Source: Meiothermus hypogaeus
Lineage (GTDB): Bacteria > Deinococcota > Deinococci > Deinococcales > Thermaceae
Assembly (NCBI RefSeq): GCF_003574035.1
Contig: NZ_QWKY01000005.1
Coordinates: 31,846 to 95,845 of the forward strand
Direction of reading: 5' to 3'
DNA: 64,000 nt
Part shown: positions 35,562-43,770 of the stretch, piece after piece
Position numbering within the stretch: position 1 is the stretch's first letter
Layout: every line of letters begins with the position of its first letter
Translations under genes and position numbers: made by a program
Notes under the pieces: generated by a model
Seen by the model: only the letters and a program-made list of their open reading frames with translations
Database searches by the model: none
What the model was told of the DNA's origin: nothing

Positions 35562-36617
35562 ATGTTCAACATCCAACCCATTGCGCAAGACTGGCTGCAA
35601 AGAGCCCTCGAGTACCACCACACCCTGACCAAGCCACCCGGCTCCCTGGGCTATTTGGAGGTGCTGGGCTGTCGGCTGGCGGCCATCCAGCAAACCCTGC
35701 ACCCCCGCCTGGGCAAGGGCGCGGTGGTGGTCTGCGCCGCCGACCACGGCGTGGCCGCCGAGGGGGTCTCGGCCTACCCGCCAGAGGTCACGGCGCAAAT
35801 GGTGCTCAACTTTCAGGCCGGTGGAGCGGCGATTAATCAGATTGCCCGAGCCGCCGAAGCCGAGGTCTGGGTGGTGGATGTGGGCGTGAAGGCCCCTCAG
35901 CCCCTGAGCCCAGGAGGCCCAGGCCACCGGGTTCGCCAGGGAAGCGGCAATATTCAAAGGGAGCCCGCCATGCGCCAGGCCGAGGCCCTGGAGGCTATCC
36001 AGGTGGGTGCCGAAGCCGCCAGGGCCGCCATTGCAAAGGGGGCAACCATGCTAGCAGCGGGCGATATGGGCATCGGCAACACCACCGCCGCAGCGGCCCT
36101 CACGGCGGCTTTGTTGGGCTTGAACGCGGAGGCGGTCACGGGGCGCGGCACCGGGGTAGACGACGCGCGGTACGGGCACAAGCTCGAGGTCGTTCGGGCC
36201 GCTTTAGCGCGAGCCCAGGCCAGGCTGGGCGAGCTGTCCAAAGCTGACCCATTGGCGGTGCTGGCGGAGCTGGGGGGCCTGGAAATCGCGGCCATTGCCG
36301 GGGTGTTTTTGGCCGGGGCCGAGGCGGGCTTGCCCCTGGTGACCGACGGCTTCCCGGTGACCGCCGGGGCCTTGCTGGCCACCCGCATCGAGCCCCGGGT
36401 ACAGGGGTATCTGTTTGCCGGGCATCGCTCGGTGGAGCCGGGGCACACCCGACAACTAGAGGCCCTGGGGCTCAGGCCCATCCTGGAGCTGGATTTGCGC
36501 TTAGGCGAGGGTACCGGGGCGGTGCTCAGCTTTCCGGTTTTGCGGGCCGCGGCGGCAGTGATGGCAGGTATGGCTACATTTTCCCAGGCGGGGGTGTCGC
36601 AGACTGGAAAGCCATAG
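35562..36617 (+). CDS. cobT: Nicotinate-nucleotide-dimethylbenzimidazole phosphoribosyltransferase CobT
   Basis: 351 aa. TKPPGSLGYLEVLGCRLAAIQ, VVVCAADHGVAAEGVSAYPPEVTAQMV, GDMGIGNTTAAAAL with TGRGTGVD, and GFPVTAGALLATRI are family marks. The C-terminal LELDLRLGEGTGAVLSFPVLRAAAAVMAGMATF is also typical; the Glu of GEGTGA is the catalytic base in the family. It makes alpha-ribazole-5-phosphate, the lower ligand. Start ATG 35562, 15 bp after cobU. Confidence 0.95.
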   Translation: MFNIQPIAQDWLQRALEYHHTLTKPPGSLGYLEVLGCRLAAIQQTLHPRLGKGAVVVCAADHGVAAEGVSAYPPEVTAQMVLNFQAGGAAINQIARAAEAEVWVVDVGVKAPQPLSPGGPGHRVRQGSGNIQREPAMRQAEALEAIQVGAEAARAAIAKGATMLAAGDMGIGNTTAAAALTAALLGLNAEAVTGRGTGVDDARYGHKLEVVRAALARAQARLGELSKADPLAVLAELGGLEIAAIAGVFLAGAEAGLPLVTDGFPVTAGALLATRIEPRVQGYLFAGHRSVEPGHTRQLEALGLRPILELDLRLGEGTGAVLSFPVLRAAAAVMAGMATFSQAGVSQTGKP

Positions 36618-36800
36618 AAATCTCGTTCTGGGCGAGATGAACATCCGTAGGGAGTCTGAAGCTCAAGGCAGAAAACAATCTCTGGATATTCTTTTGACTA
36701 AAGACCCTCGAGGGTTCAGCGCTTCGGCAGGCGGATAAACATAGGCTGGATGGATATTCAGTGCAAAAAAAATCTGTAGAATCAATCCAAGGAAGCGAAA

Positions 36801-37034
36801 ATGCCCAAAGTGCAGCTCAAGGAAAACGTGGATTATTACCTCGAGAACGGCCTGTATGTCTTCACCGAGGCCTATCATCTCAAGCGCGGCTACTGCTGTG
36901 GCTCCAGGTGCCGGCACTGCCCATACCCCAAAGAGATTCAGGCCCAGACCGTGCAACTCAGGCTCGAGGGCCGTCCCATCCAGAGCCGCGAGGCCTTCGT
37001 GGTCCGTTTTGGGCCGCTTCTGGTAGAACCATAG
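36801..37034 (+). CDS. DUF5522-type small cysteine protein
   Basis: 77 aa. EAYHLKRGYCCGSRCRHCPYP shows a CC-3X-C-2X-C cluster suited to metal or iron-sulfur binding, as in the DUF5522 family. It is cytoplasmic. AAGGAAG precedes the ATG. It lies 183 bp after cobT and its stop is 1 bp before cobS, so it is probably cotranscribed with cobS. A direct role in B12 metabolism is not known. Confidence 0.75.
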   Translation: MPKVQLKENVDYYLENGLYVFTEAYHLKRGYCCGSRCRHCPYPKEIQAQTVQLRLEGRPIQSREAFVVRFGPLLVEP

Positions 37035-37035
37035 T

Positions 37036-37734
37036 GTGCGCCCTTTCTGGTTAGCCGTTGGCTTTCTGACCGTCTTTCCCATTCCCCATTTGGGCGAGGT
37101 CAAAGTCGGGGAGATGAAGGCGGCTTCGGCCTTTTACCCGGTCGCAGGCTACCTGATCGGGGCGGTGCTGGCCCTGGCAGCCTGGCTCACCGCGGGCCTG
37201 CCCGACGGCCTGCAAGGGGGCATTCTGCTGGCGGTCTGGCTGGCCTCTACGGGCATGCTGCATTTGGACGGCCTGCTGGACTCTGCCGATGCACTGCTGG
37301 CCATGAAACCCCCCGCCGAGCGCCTGCGGATTCTGGGCGATGTGCATATGGGCAGCTTTGCCTTTGGGGTGGGGTTTGTGGTGCTGCTATTGAAGTGGCA
37401 GTTGCTATCGGCTGCGCCTGCGCCGTGGCTGCTTTTGGCCCTGCCCGCGCTGGTGCGGTTCGCTTTGCTCTTGCCCATGAATCTGTTTCCTGCGGCCCGT
37501 CCAGAGGGCTTAGGGGCCCGAAGCCGCGAAGGCCTTGTGGTGCCGGCCTTTCTTTTGGCCTTGCCGGCCCTGGTGGCCTTCCCCTGGGTGGGTCTGGCGG
37601 TCGTGGCCGTCATGCTTGGGCTGGCTTACTGGGCCGCCAGAAGGCTGGGCGGGGGGCTTTCGGGCGATGTATACGGAATGCTGGTTGAGATGGGCGAGCT
37701 GACGGGGTTGCTGGTGTTTGTGCTGTTGGGCTAG
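37036..37734 (+). CDS. cobS: Adenosylcobinamide-GDP ribazoletransferase CobS
   Basis: 232 aa, about six membrane segments. VGFLTVFPIP at the N-terminus, then TGMLHLDGLLDSADALLAMKPPAERLRILGDVHMGSFAFG, which holds the acidic metal-binding DGLxDxxDA motif, and RLGGGLSGDVYGMLVEMGE near the end. It joins adenosylcobinamide-GDP to alpha-ribazole in the inner membrane, the final step. The start is GTG 37036, one base after the previous stop. Confidence 0.94.
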   Translation: MRPFWLAVGFLTVFPIPHLGEVKVGEMKAASAFYPVAGYLIGAVLALAAWLTAGLPDGLQGGILLAVWLASTGMLHLDGLLDSADALLAMKPPAERLRILGDVHMGSFAFGVGFVVLLLKWQLLSAAPAPWLLLALPALVRFALLLPMNLFPAARPEGLGARSREGLVVPAFLLALPALVAFPWVGLAVVAVMLGLAYWAARRLGGGLSGDVYGMLVEMGELTGLLVFVLLG

Positions 37735-37770
37735 AAACCCGGCGGAGGCTCGAGAAAGCCATAGCCAAAG

Positions 37771-37797
37771 ACCCCCCTGCAAGTTCCACAGGGGGGT
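37771..37797. terminator. Hairpin terminator between cobS and the amine oxidase
   Basis: ACCCCCCTG pairs with CAGGGGGGT across a 9-nt loop. It is located between convergent genes; a short CTTT follows on the minus strand. Confidence 0.6.
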
Positions 37798-37812
37798 GAT
37801 GGGCTATAGCCC

Positions 37813-39126
37813 TCAAGACTGCGCACTGGGCACCAAGGCCCGCACTTCCCGACCCCGAAAGGCCTGGCGTGGGGTCTGGGGCTTTAGGGCCAGGATCTCC
37901 TGGGCGGCCCGCCGCCCGCTGGCATAAGCCCCGTGCACGGTGGCGGCCCAGGCGTTGGAGGCGGTGTGTTCCCCGGCGAAGAAGAGCCGGTAGCCCACCG
38001 GACGTGCCAGCACGCTGCGGGCTTTGGAGGCCCCCACGCTAGCCTTGCTGTAGGCCCCCAGGATGTGGGGTTCGTCCTGCCAGTGGGCCAGCCGGGCCTT
38101 GTTGGGGGTCAGGTCGGGGCGGCCCAGGGCCTGGCGCAAGGTTTGCAGGGCGTTTTTGAGGGCGGCTTCCTCCGGCAGGGCCAGCAGCTCGCGGGCCTTA
38201 TCGCCGGTGGCCAGGGCGGTCAGGATTTCCACCCCTACCCCATGACCGGCGGTGCTGCTCCACCACTCGTCGGGGTTGGCCCCGGGCACGTAAAGCTCCA
38301 CGATGCCCTCGGGAAAGATGCGCTCTTCGAAGTGGAAGAAGAGCTTGACCGCATCGGCGAGGCCGAGCTGGGCAATGGCCAGCTGCTTCTCCTCGGGCAG
38401 TTCGGGGATAAAACGCACCCGTCCGGCTTTCAAAATGCCCAAAGGTAAGGTAACAACGGCCTGGTCGGCCCGGAAGACCCGCCCGTCGGTGGTGCTGGCC
38501 TTCACGCCGAAGGGGCCCCACTCGAGCGTCTCCACCACGGCCCCGAGCCGTATATCAAGCCCGGTGGCTAGCTTTATCGCCAGTCAATCGTAGCCGTCGA
38601 GGATGCGAAAATCGCCCTCCTCGGCCGATTTGTCGTACAGGAACTCGAGCGCCGCCTGGGCACTCAAGCGCCTGGGGTTGTCGAAGTCGGAGATATATTC
38701 TTGCAGCTTGTAGGGGATTTTCTGGCCCGATAGCTGATTGCGCTGCAAGTATTCTGCCAGCGACTCCTCGCCTGAAGCCGCGGGCCAGTCCACCATCCGA
38801 ATATTGTTGTAGCCTCGCTCCTGGCAGCCGACCTGGGCAATGGTGCGCAGGCTTCCGTCCGGCAGGCGCACCAGGGTGTCCTCCTGCTGGTTGAAATAGT
38901 GGGTACGCAGGCCGAATTGTGCGGGGAGGGGATAGGTGGGAACCTGGCTGCTATGGATGAACTCTGCGCCAAGTTCGATGGGTACAGCGGCAAAGCTTCT
39001 ATCGGTGCGGATGCGTCCTCCGACGCGGTGTTGGGCTTCTAGAACTACAACCTGATGATTCGCTTTCTGTAGGTCTTGGGCCGCGGCCAGACCGGCGGCT
39101 CCGGCGCCTATGACGAGCGTTTTCAT
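37813..39126 (-). pseudogene. Flavin amine oxidase (MAO family) interrupted by an in-frame TGA
   Basis: Two collinear pieces in one frame encode a single oxidase of about 437 codons. The first (39126 to 38587) has the FAD-binding VIGAGAAGLAAAQDLQ, VVLEAQHRVGGRIRT and ELGAEFIHS motifs and runs to RILDGYD. TGA follows at 38584-38586. The same frame then continues LAIKLATGLDIRLGAVVETLEWG, as expected after GYD in this family, and ends with YRLFFAGEHTASNAWAATVHGAYASGRRAA. No frameshift or deletion is needed: one base change (TGG or CGA to TGA) explains the break. I see no sign that the TGA is recoded. The gene is probably inactive unless read through; a sequencing error cannot be excluded. Confidence 0.85.
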
Positions 39127-39633
39127 GCAAATCTACCTTTTTACACTTCTGGTAACCTTTCTCCCGAGAATTGTTCTGGATGCTCGGGCATCACCCTGCC
39201 GACTTAGTCGCTCCATCGCACGGTGGCATACCGTGTGGTGGCAGTTCGTCGTGTTGCTTACGTACTGGTGTAATCTCCCAACAAGGTTCGATCAACGTTC
39301 TTGCTGACCTGTCAATCACCTCCTTTTGAACCCGATTACCCCCGTAGGGGTAGATACAGTCTAGCGCGGGCCGGGTAAGCTCGATGAAGGATTACCCACA
39401 ATTGATGCCAGAAACCGTATTTTTAGCGATAGGGCTGTGAAGGAATAAATGAATCCAGAACAGCATATTGCTTTATTTCACAAATAAATATTTATGCAAT
39501 CGGGCTGGCGTTCTGAACGGGAGGCAAGCGAACCGTCCAGGACGAATAGTTATGGGGCGCTCAGCCCCGACAAAATCGCATGCAGACTGACAGGGCATGC
39601 ACAAAAGCGCCGGTGGTTTGCCGTTTATATGCA
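39127..39633. other. Gene-poor intergenic stretch, partly AT-rich
   Basis: About 500 bp with no convincing gene. It has a small hairpin TACCCC/GGGGTA near 39340 and an AT-rich patch at about 39440-39500 (AAATAAATATTTATG). Short open frames here have neither a Shine-Dalgarno sequence nor protein-like composition. Confidence 0.5.
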
Positions 39634-40137
39634 CTAAAGCCTTTTGGGCAGGGGCAGGCCCAGCAGTCCGAAAATCTTCTCGAGCCGTTCTTGCTCGTAC
39701 AAGAAGCCTAGGCCCTTTCGGCGTACCAGCCACGAGCGCAGGGCCTGGGTGTGCTGAGGTACGCCCAGCAAGCGGCAAAGCTCGTCCAAACCGTGTATTT
39801 GAGCCCCAACGGTCTCGCTGCTGTACGAACACACCCGGCAGCCCAGGTACATGGGGTTGGCGTCATAGCGAAAAACCAACCGCCCCTGGTCGTAGGCCCA
39901 AACCAGGAGTGCGTCGTCCTCCAGATTCACCACCCCCAGGGCCGTGCATCCCAGGTGCTGGGAGAGCTGGGCGGTTAGAGCAGCGAAGCGGTCTTGCTGG
40001 GAAGAAAGGTTTTCCAGGGGCATCTCGATCTTGGGGTACACCCCCAGGTGAGCACCAAGTGCGCTGGCCTCGAGTTCCCCCAGTACCGGTAGGGCCGCCT
40101 CGAGGCGCACGTGGCACAAAATGATGCTCTGCAACAC
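39634..40137 (-). CDS. Hypothetical cytoplasmic protein
   Basis: 167 aa, no family recognised, no signal or membrane segment. It contains LGVVNLEDDALLVWAYDQGRLVFRYDANPMYLGCRVCSYSSETVG, which resembles a compact alpha/beta sensor or SMI1/KNR4-like fold, but this is weak. Start: GTG 40137 (TTG next codon). A short MITE-like element begins 5 bp upstream. Removing it with one TGAT copy would place TATAAT five bases before the GTG, so the element has probably split a leaderless promoter from its gene. Confidence 0.6.
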   Translation of the reverse strand: MLQSIILCHVRLEAALPVLGELEASALGAHLGVYPKIEMPLENLSSQQDRFAALTAQLSQHLGCTALGVVNLEDDALLVWAYDQGRLVFRYDANPMYLGCRVCSYSSETVGAQIHGLDELCRLLGVPQHTQALRSWLVRRKGLGFLYEQERLEKIFGLLGLPLPKRL

Positions 40138-40142
40138 GCCTG

Positions 40143-40269
40143 ATACCAGATTTGGTTAGTTCGTCACCGTTTGGTGACGAACTAACCCGACCGAAGGGTG
40201 TGCTCTAGGATTCAAAAAGACAGCCTCTGGTGTTTTTGGCTTTGTAAACTGTCTTTTTGAATCCGGTAT
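40143..40269 (+). mobile_element. MITE-like element, short form, copy 5
   Basis: 127 bp with the same two hairpins (left loop GTTT). It is flanked by a perfect 4-bp duplication TGAT, if the element runs from ACC to GGTA. It separates a TATAAT on the minus strand (40271-40276) from the hypothetical gene. Confidence 0.87.
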
Positions 40270-40279
40270 GATTATAGAG

Positions 40280-40310
40280 CCAGAAAGCGCCCCTTTGGGG
40301 CGCTTTCTGG
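40280..40310. terminator. Strong hairpin after the bc1 operon
   Basis: CCAGAAAGCGCCCC and GGGGCGCTTTCTGG form a perfect 14-bp stem around TTT, 9 bp past the end of fbcB. No long T-run follows on the minus strand. Confidence 0.65.
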
Positions 40311-40319
40311 CAGGGGTGT

Positions 40320-41609
40320 TCAATCGTCGGCGGCGGAGCCTTTGCCGATGAGCTTAACCTCGACCTCCTGGTTCCAGTCCTTGCCGTAGACCGCCTTCAT
40401 GATGATGTACGAGACTACCCCGGTGATGACGGGCACGATGAAGACCAGTACCCACAGCAGGCCGTTGGAGAGGCTTAGGTCTACCTTGTACCCGGCCAGG
40501 GTGCTCATGATGTAAAACATCAGCATCCCGATCACAAAGCTGGTGCGGAAGGGGTGCTGGCTGGGGAGCTCGAGGTAGCGCTGCTTGTCCTTGGCGTAGT
40601 CCAGGAAGGGAATCGCCAGCGCCCCCAGGATGATGATGGTGGGCACCAGAATGCCCCCCCAGAACTGCGGGCCAAAGGTAGCCCCCAGAAACTCAAAGCG
40701 CCAGTTGGCGGGAATAATCTGCAAAATCCCATAAATCCACATGAAGTACCAGTCGGGCTTCACCGGCGGGGTGTTGGCGGTAGGGGGGCCAAAGGCCTGC
40801 ACCGGGTGGGCCAGGAAAGCCCCGGCGATGAAGGTAGTGACTGCTATGTAAACCAGGAACAGAATGCCCATCATGGCCGCCTGCTGCGGGAAGAGCGGCA
40901 CCCCCACAATCTTGCCCGGGGCGACCTTCTCGGCGTACTTGGGCTGGGTGTGCTTCTGCTTGATCATGATGGTCAGGTGGGCACCGATCAGCCCGATCAG
41001 GGCCAGCGGTAGCCACAGCACGTGGATGGGGAAGAGCCGGGGGATGGTCTGGGCGTTGGTGGGCGAAAGTTCGCCCGCAAAGAGAATGTCCGAAAGAAGC
41101 TTGCCTACCCAGGGGGCCGCGGCTCCAATCTCGTAGCCAATCTTGGTGGCGGTGAGGGCGTAGTTGTCAAAGGGCAGGGCGTAGCCGGTAAAAGCGGTGA
41201 TGATGGAAAGCACCAGCAAAAACACCCCCACAATCCAGTTCAGCTCGCGGGGGTTCTTGTAGGCCCCGGTCAGATGGATGCGCAGCATGTGCAAAAAGGC
41301 CGCAGCAATCATGATGTGGGCGGCCCAGTGGTGCAGCGAGCGCAGCACCGCCCCAAACGGCAGCGAGTCGATGTAGAGAATCGAATAGTAGGCGGCCGGT
41401 ACTTCTTGCCCCCCGGAGAGCGAGCCCGAGACCGGGCGGATGGAAGGCTCGTAGTTGAGGGTCAGGAAAATGCCGGTGAGCACCAGGGTGATAAAGGAAA
41501 AGAGGGTAATCTCGCCCAGAAAGAACGAGTGGTGCACCGGGAAGGCCTTGCGGAAAGCCTTGGCATAAAGCTTTCCAATGCTCAAGCGATCGTCTAGCCA
41601 CTGATACAT
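40320..41609 (-). CDS. fbcB: bc1 complex cytochrome b subunit (FbcB)
   Basis: 429 aa, fused cytochrome b with at least eight membrane helices plus a C-terminal extension. Heme-ligand His pairs lie in LRSLHHWAAHIMIAAAFLHMLRIH and in the region LFPIHVLWLPLALIGLIGAHLT. PPVKPDWYFMWIYGIL is the Qo-site PEWYF motif in its PDWYF form. It oxidises menaquinol and passes electrons to the Rieske protein and the b hemes. It is last of four genes in the order c, small membrane protein, Rieske, b, which matches the fbcCDFB operon known from Thermus thermophilus. Confidence 0.94.
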   Translation of the reverse strand: MYQWLDDRLSIGKLYAKAFRKAFPVHHSFFLGEITLFSFITLVLTGIFLTLNYEPSIRPVSGSLSGGQEVPAAYYSILYIDSLPFGAVLRSLHHWAAHIMIAAAFLHMLRIHLTGAYKNPRELNWIVGVFLLVLSIITAFTGYALPFDNYALTATKIGYEIGAAAPWVGKLLSDILFAGELSPTNAQTIPRLFPIHVLWLPLALIGLIGAHLTIMIKQKHTQPKYAEKVAPGKIVGVPLFPQQAAMMGILFLVYIAVTTFIAGAFLAHPVQAFGPPTANTPPVKPDWYFMWIYGILQIIPANWRFEFLGATFGPQFWGGILVPTIIILGALAIPFLDYAKDKQRYLELPSQHPFRTSFVIGMLMFYIMSTLAGYKVDLSLSNGLLWVLVFIVPVITGVVSYIIMKAVYGKDWNQEVEVKLIGKGSAADD

Positions 41610-41618
41610 ACTTCCTCC

Positions 41619-42263
41619 CTAGACATCGACCCCTGGCTTACCCAAAAACTCGCCCGCCACCACTACCTTGCCCCCTTCGACCTTGATGGGCAGTTGGGGA
41701 ACGGGGGCGGGTACAGGTCCACCTACCACCTTGGCCTGGTTATAGATGTCGTACTTACCACCGTGGCAGGGGCAAAGCCAGGTGTCGTTTTGCCACTGGC
41801 TGACGGTGCAGCCGAGGTGTTTGCATACCGCCGAGTAGGCCAGCACCCCCTCGGGCGAGGCATACTGCTTGGTTTCGGGGCTCATTTTGGCCGGGTCGGC
41901 CAGAATCACCATTATGGTGTTGGTGATCAGGTCTTTTTTGACTACATTCTCGGGGCTTTTGGGGAAAGCGATAATGAACGGTATTTTTTCGCCTTGCGCA
42001 GCCCGCAGGTCGTCCAGGGTGATCTCCTGTTCGGCCTTGGGGCCGGTGGCAAATACCAGAATGTCGCCTGCGGCCACGGGTTCTTTACTGGGAATCTTTT
42101 CCTCGCGCGGTACCAGGCCCGCCCCCACCCACAGGGTGGAAAGTACCGCAGCACCCGCGCTTACCCCGATGGCTGCCTGCAGAATGGCCCGACGGGTGGC
42201 TTGGGCCTGCGGGTCTTCGGGGTGGTGCTCGTGGTGATGGGCTGTGGCTTCGTGATCAGCCAT
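41619..42263 (-). CDS. fbcF: Rieske iron-sulfur subunit of the bc1 complex (FbcF)
   Basis: 214 aa from ATG 42263; the GGAGG Shine-Dalgarno sequence lies inside the longer TTG-started frame, which rules that start out. A His-rich cytoplasmic tail (EATAHHHEHHPED), one TM/TAT-like anchor (TRRAILQAAIGVSAGAAVLSTLWVGAGL) and the [2Fe-2S] domain with CKHLGC and CPCHGG ligand motifs. It carries electrons from menaquinol to the c-type heme. It is 9 bp from fbcB. Confidence 0.94.
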   Translation of the reverse strand: MADHEATAHHHEHHPEDPQAQATRRAILQAAIGVSAGAAVLSTLWVGAGLVPREEKIPSKEPVAAGDILVFATGPKAEQEITLDDLRAAQGEKIPFIIAFPKSPENVVKKDLITNTIMVILADPAKMSPETKQYASPEGVLAYSAVCKHLGCTVSQWQNDTWLCPCHGGKYDIYNQAKVVGGPVPAPVPQLPIKVEGGKVVVAGEFLGKPGVDV

Positions 42264-42312
42264 TCTTAACTCCTCCAATTCGCAGTTGTTTCAAGCTTCA
42301 GGTTTGCTGTGG

Positions 42313-42804
42313 TCACCAGGGGAAGTCGCCTTTTTCGTCCTCGGCCAGGACTTCCTCTTGCATAAAGAATTTTTTGTAGATGGCAATCAAGACCGCGAGG
42401 ATGAGCATCATTGCGCCAAAAACCCCTGCTTGTAAGGTGGTGGCGTTGTAGTAGCCCGTCTCGGGGTTATTGGCAAAGACCAGGGTGCGCACAAAGAAGC
42501 CCGAAAGCACCACCAGCAGGATAGAGAGTACTACCCCCGCCACCATGGGCAGGCTGCTGGGTTCGGGGTCGTGCATGCCGGGGCGCAGTTCGGAGCCCTC
42601 GAGCCAGTTGCTCAAGAGCCCGATGAAGCCATAGGTGAAGAGCACGATGGCGAAGGCAATCAGCCCAATGTTACCCACGGTGAGGTGAGGCACGACCCCG
42701 GCCTCGTGGACGACCCGCATCTGGTTGTTCAGGTAGGCCATCAGAAACAGGGCCGCCGAAAAAACCAGGGCAAAGTAGGGCACTACGGTGTCATTCCGAT
42801 ACAT
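42313..42804 (-). CDS. fbcD: Small membrane subunit of the bc1 complex (FbcD-like)
   Basis: 163 aa with four predicted membrane segments (VVPYFALVFSAALFLMAYL, NIGLIAFAIVLFTYGFIGLL, VAGVVLSILLVVLSGFFV, GVFGAMMLILAVLIAIYKKFF). It has no cofactor motif. The identity rests on position: second gene of a bc1 operon with the Thermus order, where this subunit is a membrane protein of unknown role. A 14-bp gap separates it from the cytochrome c gene. Confidence 0.8.
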   Translation of the reverse strand: MYRNDTVVPYFALVFSAALFLMAYLNNQMRVVHEAGVVPHLTVGNIGLIAFAIVLFTYGFIGLLSNWLEGSELRPGMHDPEPSSLPMVAGVVLSILLVVLSGFFVRTLVFANNPETGYYNATTLQAGVFGAMMLILAVLIAIYKKFFMQEEVLAEDEKGDFPW

Positions 42805-42818
42805 GTCCCCTCCAGGGC

Positions 42819-43571
42819 TTAGCGGGCCGCCTTGAACTCATCGGGCGTCACCCCGCCGAACTTGTTGCTCCAGCTGTTCCTGATGTAAGTAGCCACCCCG
42901 GCCAGCTCCTCGTCGGAAAGCTGGGCAAAAGCGGGCATCCCGCCCTTACCCTTGAGCAGGATGTTGATGGTGTAGGCCTTGTCGGCCACGTTTTTGCTGC
43001 CATCCAGGGCAGGGAAGACCCCCGGCAGCCCCTTGCCGGTGGCCTGGTGGCAGCCGGCGCAGTTGGCGCTGTAAACCGCCTCGCCCTTGGTTTTGAGGGC
43101 TTCGTCTACCGCGGCGGCGGCGCCCCCGTCGTCGCCCCCATGCGCTGCGGCCTCGGCGGCGGGCGGCTTGGCCACTTCCTCGAGGGTCTTATTGGTGACG
43201 CCGGTGGCGGCAAAGAAGAGCCACACCCCACCCAGGATGACCGCGGTGGCAATGGCGGCCCCCAGCCCCGGGAAGCGTTCGCGGGTGGGCTTGACATCCG
43301 GGTCGGCAACCCGCAGGGTTACGTCCAGGGTGCCCGAAACCTCCTTGCCTTCCTCGAGGCCCTGCAGCAGCACCCCCGGGGTGTTGGCCACCTTGAAGGG
43401 CACTTCCTTTACTTCTTTGGCCCCATTGGTGTAGTGGGTGACTACTCGAAGCAGGTGCTCCCCATCGCTTAGCGAGCGGGTGTCGTAGGTTACTTTGAAG
43501 GGGGGTTGGGTGAGCACCTGCACGGGCTCGGTGCCACCATCCAGATAGACTTCGATACGCTCAATTGGCAT
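42819..43571 (-). CDS. fbcC: Cytochrome c subunit of the bc1 complex (FbcC-like)
   Basis: 250 aa. Residues 1-95 form a beta-rich Ig-like domain (EVYLDGGTEPVQVLTQPPFKVTYDTRSLSDGEHLLRVVTHY). One membrane helix follows (LGAAIATAVILGGVWLFFAATG, about 105-125), then an Ala-rich linker and a class I cytochrome c domain with heme motif CAGCH and a Met ligand in GGMPAFAQLSDEELAGVATYI. No signal peptide precedes the first domain, so the Ig-like part is probably cytoplasmic with the heme outside. It takes electrons from the Rieske centre. First gene of the operon. Confidence 0.88.
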   Translation of the reverse strand: MPIERIEVYLDGGTEPVQVLTQPPFKVTYDTRSLSDGEHLLRVVTHYTNGAKEVKEVPFKVANTPGVLLQGLEEGKEVSGTLDVTLRVADPDVKPTRERFPGLGAAIATAVILGGVWLFFAATGVTNKTLEEVAKPPAAEAAAHGGDDGGAAAAVDEALKTKGEAVYSANCAGCHQATGKGLPGVFPALDGSKNVADKAYTINILLKGKGGMPAFAQLSDEELAGVATYIRNSWSNKFGGVTPDEFKAAR

Positions 43572-43770
43572 TGCTCGGTTCCTCCTGGCCAGACCTGCTT
43601 TGGGGGCCTGGGCACTGTTCCCAAGACTACCAGAAAATTAGGGGCTTATGCCCCTGTTGGTCAATCATAAAAACTTATTGTTGGGGCAAATGTCCCTAAA
43701 GCAAACTGTAACGATGAAAGATTGATGTCCTTACTACTTTGTTTGGAATGATTTTTATAAATATTCGAAA

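Noticed and set aside
36663..37103. A 146-aa minus-strand ORF over the DUF5522 gene
   Set aside because: It lies antisense to a gene with a recognised cysteine motif and ribosome-binding site and has no support of its own.
38584..38586. TGA as a selenocysteine codon
   Set aside because: Amine oxidases of this family are not selenoproteins, and I see no stem-loop of SECIS type directly after the TGA. A point mutation is simpler.
39110..39307. A 65-aa + strand ORF opposite the amine oxidase start
   Set aside because: No ribosome-binding site, composition of a shadow frame, and overlap with the real gene start.
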